A DNA stretch of 8,033 nt from Cyanobacteria bacterium UBA11372 (lineage in GTDB: Bacteria > Cyanobacteriota > Cyanobacteriia > Cyanobacteriales > Aerosakkonemataceae): NCBI GenBank assembly GCA_003486675.1, contig DNGG01000588.1, forward strand, positions 1 through 8,033, written 5' to 3'. The position numbers and the translations under genes were made by a program. Below the pieces are notes generated by a model. The model was not told the origin of the DNA. It was given only the letters and a program-made list of their open reading frames with translations, and ran no database searches. How positions within the stretch are numbered: position 1 is the first letter of the stretch; the number at the start of each line of letters is the position of its first letter. Positions 5,178 to 8,033 of this stretch are shown here, one piece after another.

Positions 5178-5293
5178 TCGGTATTCTTTCGGTACCAAAC
5201 GAGTATTTAATTTTGAGAAATAGTATTTTTCCCCTACCCCAGGTGCATCCTAGAGCGGTACGCTGGATCGGTAAACCTGTTGATTAAACAAGA

Positions 5294-5674
5294 ATGCCTA
5301 CGCCCTGTCACATCCTTGTAGAAGGAAATCCGGTAATCGTTTATGCTAGCAGGAATGGCAGCCCTAACAAAATCTTGCCTATCCTCAAACCGTTTCTAGA
5401 AAAGTTTTGGCAAGAAAGAGAAATCCACGGAGAATACGATTATACCGCTGATTGCCTAGTGGCTCAAATTGTAGTTAGGTTTGGCTACGAGATCTGCGAA
5501 GATGATTTTTCTAACTTGCGAGTCGGTGTAAATTATGACCCTAGCGTTGAATATATTTATGCGATCGCACCACAAGATCGGCAAATAAATATCTGGGTTC
5601 CCCAAGACAAATACCGCCACTATCCCAGCGTCGGATTGCAAGGCTGCGATCGCACAGGCACCGAAGAGTGGTAA
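5294..5674 (+). CDS. Hypothetical 126-residue protein
   Basis: I do not recognise a named family. The protein is soluble, with no signal peptide or membrane segment. It contains alternating strand-like and helix-like stretches: 'CHILVEGNPVIVYAS' (5-19), 'ILPILKPFLEKFWQER' (27-42), 'LVAQIVVRFGYEICEDDF' (55-72), 'VEYIYAIAPQDRQINIWVP' (85-103). The coding status is supported by codon use, by two in-frame HIP1 octamers (5561, 5645) and by the terminator palindrome directly after the stop. The ATG at 5294 is the first in the frame after a non-coding repeat region, but no good ribosome site precedes it (TTAAACAAGA), so expression may rely on a non-SD start. It stands alone on the plus strand, convergent with ctpA, and nothing ties it to the coiled-coil/KTSC genes. 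Confidence 0.7.
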   Translation: MPTPCHILVEGNPVIVYASRNGSPNKILPILKPFLEKFWQEREIHGEYDYTADCLVAQIVVRFGYEICEDDFSNLRVGVNYDPSVEYIYAIAPQDRQINIWVPQDKYRHYPSVGLQGCDRTGTEEW

Positions 5675-5678
5675 AACC

Positions 5679-5704
5679 AATTGGGAGGCGCGCGCCTCCC
5701 AATT
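5679..5704. terminator. Bidirectional terminator between convergent genes
   Basis: A perfect 26-bp palindrome has GC-rich arms built on TTGGGAGGCGCGCGCCTCCC, flanked by AA/TT. It lies 4 bases after the hypothetical gene's stop and 25 bases from the ctpA stop. It is followed by ATTT on the plus strand and by GGTTTT on the minus strand, so it can terminate both transcripts. Confidence 0.85.
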
Positions 5705-5729
5705 TCAGCTAAACAAACCACCGATCGAA

Positions 5730-6965
5730 CTACCCAGCATTAGCAACAACTGACGGGCTGGTCAACAGTTTAACGGCTGCTTGATATTGTTGGTCTGCCT
5801 CTGTACCAATTTGCTCGCGCTTAATTGGCTCCAAGGTTACAACTTCATCGGGCGTAATCCCAAGTTTGTTAATATCGTGATGGTTGGGAGTTTCGTACTT
5901 AGCTACAGTTACTGCCAATCCCGAACCATCAGACAGATCGAACAAGGATTGAATCAACCCTTTGCCAAAAGTTTTTTCACCTACCAATTGCGCGCGATGG
6001 TTATCTTGCAACGCACCGGCAAGAATTTCGCTGGCGCTAGCAGTTCCCCGGTTAACTAACACTACCAAAGGATCGTGAGTTAAAGCCTCGCCGCTGGCTT
6101 CAAAGCTACCAATTACCCCTTGTCGGTTAACCGTGTAAACAATCGTACCTTCATCTAACCACTCGCGAGCAATTTCAATTCCGGCTTGCAACAAACCACC
6201 GGGATTGTTTCGCAGGTCGAGAATGTATGAATTGGCACCTTGTTGCTCTAAGCGCGCTACGGCGTGGGCTAACTCGGCGGGAGCGTTGGCACTAAATTGA
6301 TTGAGGCGAATATAGCCGACTTTCGCGTCTCCGGGTTCGGAATGCAGTTCGGCGATCACTGGATTGAGGGCAATGCGATCGCGCACCAAATGCACTTCTC
6401 GAACCTCTTCCCCATCCCGTGCTAGAGTAAGGCTGACGCTAGTGCCCCGCGGCCCCCGCATCCTCGCAGCAGCTTCATCTAAAGTGAGTTTTGCCGTCGG
6501 AAAGCCGTCTATTTGTTTGATGCGATCGCGTGCTTGTATCCCCGCCTGTTCGGCTGGGGAACCCGCTATCGGCGCTATTACTTGCAATTCGCCCGTTTTT
6601 TCGTCCAAGGCAATTTGCAGCCCCACTCCAGTTAGCTCACCAGAAGTCGAAACCTGTAAGCTGCGATATTGATCCGGCTTCAGGTGTCGCGTAAACGGAT
6701 CGTCTAAGCTCGATAGCATTTGCGCGATCGCCCCGTAAGTTTGCTCTCGATTGTTCAGCGGCTGCTTGATCAGCTTCTCCCGCAAATTCCACCAATTTTG
6801 GTGGTTGAACGTATCATCCACATAAGAGTGATTGACAATTCGCCATACTTCTGCTAAAAGCCTTTGCTCCTCACTCAAAGCCGCAGCAGGCGAGGCCCAC
6901 CAGCCCAAAGCCAAAATCACCGAAATGATAGCAGAAATCCCAACCCGCAAAAAGCGATTTTGCAT
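5730..6965 (-). CDS. ctpA: Carboxyl-terminal processing protease CtpA (D1 maturation)
   Basis: This is an S41-family serine protease of the thylakoid lumen/periplasm that removes the C-terminal extension of precursor D1 so that the oxygen-evolving manganese cluster can form. From the ATG at 6965 (411 residues) it has a signal peptide 'MQNRFLRVGISAIISVILALGWW' ending 'SPAAA' (cut after about residue 29), the family's N-terminal 'NHSYVDDTFNHQNWW', a PDZ domain at about 108-188 ('GVGLQIAL' to 'RMRGPRGTSVSLTL'), and a protease core. The core shows 'ILDLRNNPGGLLQAG' (D250, R252), 'NRGTASASEILAGALQDN' with catalytic Ser310 and E313, and 'GEKTFGKGLIQS' with Lys335. The Ser-Lys spacing of 25 matches characterised D1 proteases, so it should be active. 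In-frame starts at 6986 (ATG) and 7046 (TTG) would only lengthen the region before the signal peptide, and none has a good ribosome site. The gene is divergent from petB. Confidence 0.95.
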   Translation of the reverse strand: MQNRFLRVGISAIISVILALGWWASPAAALSEEQRLLAEVWRIVNHSYVDDTFNHQNWWNLREKLIKQPLNNREQTYGAIAQMLSSLDDPFTRHLKPDQYRSLQVSTSGELTGVGLQIALDEKTGELQVIAPIAGSPAEQAGIQARDRIKQIDGFPTAKLTLDEAAARMRGPRGTSVSLTLARDGEEVREVHLVRDRIALNPVIAELHSEPGDAKVGYIRLNQFSANAPAELAHAVARLEQQGANSYILDLRNNPGGLLQAGIEIAREWLDEGTIVYTVNRQGVIGSFEASGEALTHDPLVVLVNRGTASASEILAGALQDNHRAQLVGEKTFGKGLIQSLFDLSDGSGLAVTVAKYETPNHHDINKLGITPDEVVTLEPIKREQIGTEADQQYQAAVKLLTSPSVVANAG

Positions 6966-7375
6966 GTCACAAAGCTTATACTTCATTCGACCGCCAGAGA
7001 TGAGATAGTTTGACCAATCCTGCCAAATTTCAGCCAGGGTTGCCAACTTAGGGCAAACCTAGCGATCTGTAAATTCAACTGAAAACCTCTTACGGACTAT
7101 GTTACTTTTTTTAATAGAAGATCGAACGCAACCCGTCTCATCTATCTGATACAAGGTGTAGAATCGCGCGTTCAACACCTCTGGGTCAGCATCATCTGCA
7201 ATTGGCATCTGAGCCATAAGAGTCAGAAGCCAGTTCAGCAAAGCTAAGAGAGGGAATTATAGCCAAAAATTCGGTTATAATTCGGCAAAATTGTCCAAAA
7301 TGAGCTAAACCCAAGCTTAATATCCCGGACAAGTTTGACTAACTTTTGAGTAGGACGGGTTACCTCCCCATTCAC

Positions 7376-7409
7376 ACCTGTGGACAAGAAGACTCCGAAT
7401 TCCACAGGT
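7376..7409 (+). promoter_or_regulatory. Inverted repeat in the petB leader
   Basis: ACCTGTGGA (7376-7384) is the exact reverse complement of TCCACAGGT (7401-7409), with a 16-base spacer. It lies 85 bp before the petB start. It could be a protein-binding dyad or a leader-RNA stem; the sequence alone does not decide. Confidence 0.45.
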
Positions 7410-7479
7410 AGAATCAGGAAGCCCGTCACCCCCACCGCCTTCTCTAAGCGGGAAACCCCACAACAGCAATACATCCTTT

Positions 7480-7483
7480 AGGA
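7480..7483 (+). promoter_or_regulatory. Ribosome binding site of petB
   Basis: AGGA lies 11 bases before the ATG at 7495. It supports this start, which also gives the standard cyanobacterial PetB N terminus. Confidence 0.6.
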
Positions 7484-7494
7484 ATTCTGGCTAT

Positions 7495-8033
7495 ATGGCA
7501 AACGTTTACGATTGGTTTGAGGAACGCTTGGAGATTCAGGCACTTGCCGATGACGTCACCAGCAAGTACGTTCCACCCCACGTCAATATCTTTTACTGCC
7601 TGGGCGGCATCACCCTGGTATGCTTTATAGTCCAGTTCGCAACTGGATTTGCGATGACGTTCTACTACAAGCCAACCGTCACCGAAGCCTTCTCCTCAGT
7701 GCAGTACATCATGACCGAAGTCAACTTCGGTTGGCTAATTCGCTCCATCCACCGCTGGTCTGCCAGCATGATGGTGTTGATGATGATTCTGCACATCTTC
7801 CGGGTTTATTTAACCGGCGGCTTCAAAAAGCCTCGCGAATTGACTTGGGTAACCGGCGTCATCCTGGCAGTAATCACCGTGTCCTTTGGTGTAACCGGAT
7901 ACTCTTTGCCTTGGGACCAAATAGGATACTGGGCTGTAAAGATCGTTAGCGGCGTACCCGAAGCGATTCCAGTCGTTGGTACCTTAATTGCCGACTTGCT
8001 GCGCGGTGGATCCAGCGTCGGTCAAGCAACCTT
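7495..8033 (+). CDS. petB: Cytochrome b6 (PetB), 5' part
   Basis: This is the core haem subunit of the thylakoid cytochrome b6f complex, which oxidises plastoquinol and passes electrons toward plastocyanin/cytochrome c6. The window holds 179 residues of a protein usually about 215-222 long. The N terminus 'MANVYDWFEERLEIQALADDV' is typical. Cys35 ('FYCLGG') is the attachment site of haem c-n (ci). His86 ('RSIHRWSA') and His100 ('ILHIFRVYLTGG') are the first-helix-pair ligands of the two b haems; their partners in the fourth helix lie beyond the window edge. Transmembrane helices run at about 33-53, 90-107 and 117-135. The Qo-side segment 'GYSLPWDQIGYWAVKI' (135-150) is intact. petD usually follows petB in cyanobacteria, so it is expected just outside the window. 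Confidence 0.98.
   Translation, partial: MANVYDWFEERLEIQALADDVTSKYVPPHVNIFYCLGGITLVCFIVQFATGFAMTFYYKPTVTEAFSSVQYIMTEVNFGWLIRSIHRWSASMMVLMMILHIFRVYLTGGFKKPRELTWVTGVILAVITVSFGVTGYSLPWDQIGYWAVKIVSGVPEAIPVVGTLIADLLRGGSSVGQAT

Larger units (their letters stand above)
6987..7494. other. Divergent ctpA-petB intergenic region
   Basis: These roughly 510 bp hold no gene I can support and should contain the promoters of both neighbours. A TATAAT box at 7276-7281 reads toward petB, set within a repeated ATTCGG, but no -35 hexamer stands at 15-19 bp from it. A hairpin lies at 7376-7409. Two minus-strand open frames (7059-7241, TTG start, and 7244-7474) lack ribosome sites and recognisable composition. 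Confidence 0.5.

Noticed and set aside
7059..7241. 60-codon minus-strand frame between ctpA and petB (residues include 'ADDADPEVLNARFYTLYQIDETG')
   Set aside because: The composition is not absurd, but the start is TTG, there is no ribosome site before it or before the inner ATG at 7217, and I recognise no family. Conservation in relatives would change this.
7244..7474. 76-codon minus-strand frame upstream of petB
   Set aside because: It has no ribosome site and no recognisable domain, and it lies over the expected petB promoter and leader.

Overview
The window is cyanobacterial chromosome. It carries the 5' part of petB (cytochrome b6), a full ctpA (lumenal processing protease of the photosystem II D1 protein), and 12 copies of the cyanobacterial HIP1 octamer GCGATCGC (for example at 1080, 2332, 2456, 2564, 2607, 3918, 4466, 5561, 5645, 6375, 6522 and 6724). 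It also holds short heptamer repeats, a GATCCCCC-type miniature element and other small repeats of the kind scattered through filamentous cyanobacterial genomes. Genus cannot be fixed from the sequence alone.

Layout: (1) 1-348, the 3' end of an NAD(P)-binding reductase gene of the F420-dependent NADP oxidoreductase type. (2) 354-596, a large imperfect palindromic repeat. (3) 591-1832, minus strand, a two-gene unit encoding an XRE-type repressor and an ImmA/IrrE-family metallopeptidase. (4) 1833-2055, the divergent control region, with a 9+9 bp palindrome, a second partial copy of it, and an outer inverted repeat centred on nearly the same point. (5) 2056-4824, plus strand, two paralogous long coiled-coil proteins followed by a small protein with a C-terminal KTSC domain, ending at a hairpin. 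(6) 4825-5293, a gene-free stretch with a MITE and another dispersed repeat. (7) 5294-5674, an unrecognised 126-residue protein, ending at a perfect 26-bp palindrome shared as terminator with convergent ctpA. (8) 5730-6965 ctpA (minus) and 7495-8033 petB (plus, cut by the window end), divergent across about 530 bp.

The part most likely to be an undescribed system is 591-4824. The repressor-protease pair resembles the ImmR-ImmA and DdrO-IrrE logic, in which the protease inactivates the repressor on a signal. It sits back to back with the two coiled-coil genes and the KTSC gene, over an obvious candidate operator. The inferred reading is that the repressor holds the coiled-coil/KTSC genes (and perhaps itself) off until the peptidase relieves it. 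Two oddities sharpen the interest. The peptidase has HELME where the family has HExxH. The repressor and peptidase frames are continuous across a single TGA. The cellular role of the coiled-coil/KTSC products cannot be read from sequence.

The ctpA-petB end is ordinary photosynthesis housekeeping: CtpA matures D1 in the lumen, and PetB is the haem-bearing core of the cytochrome b6f complex.
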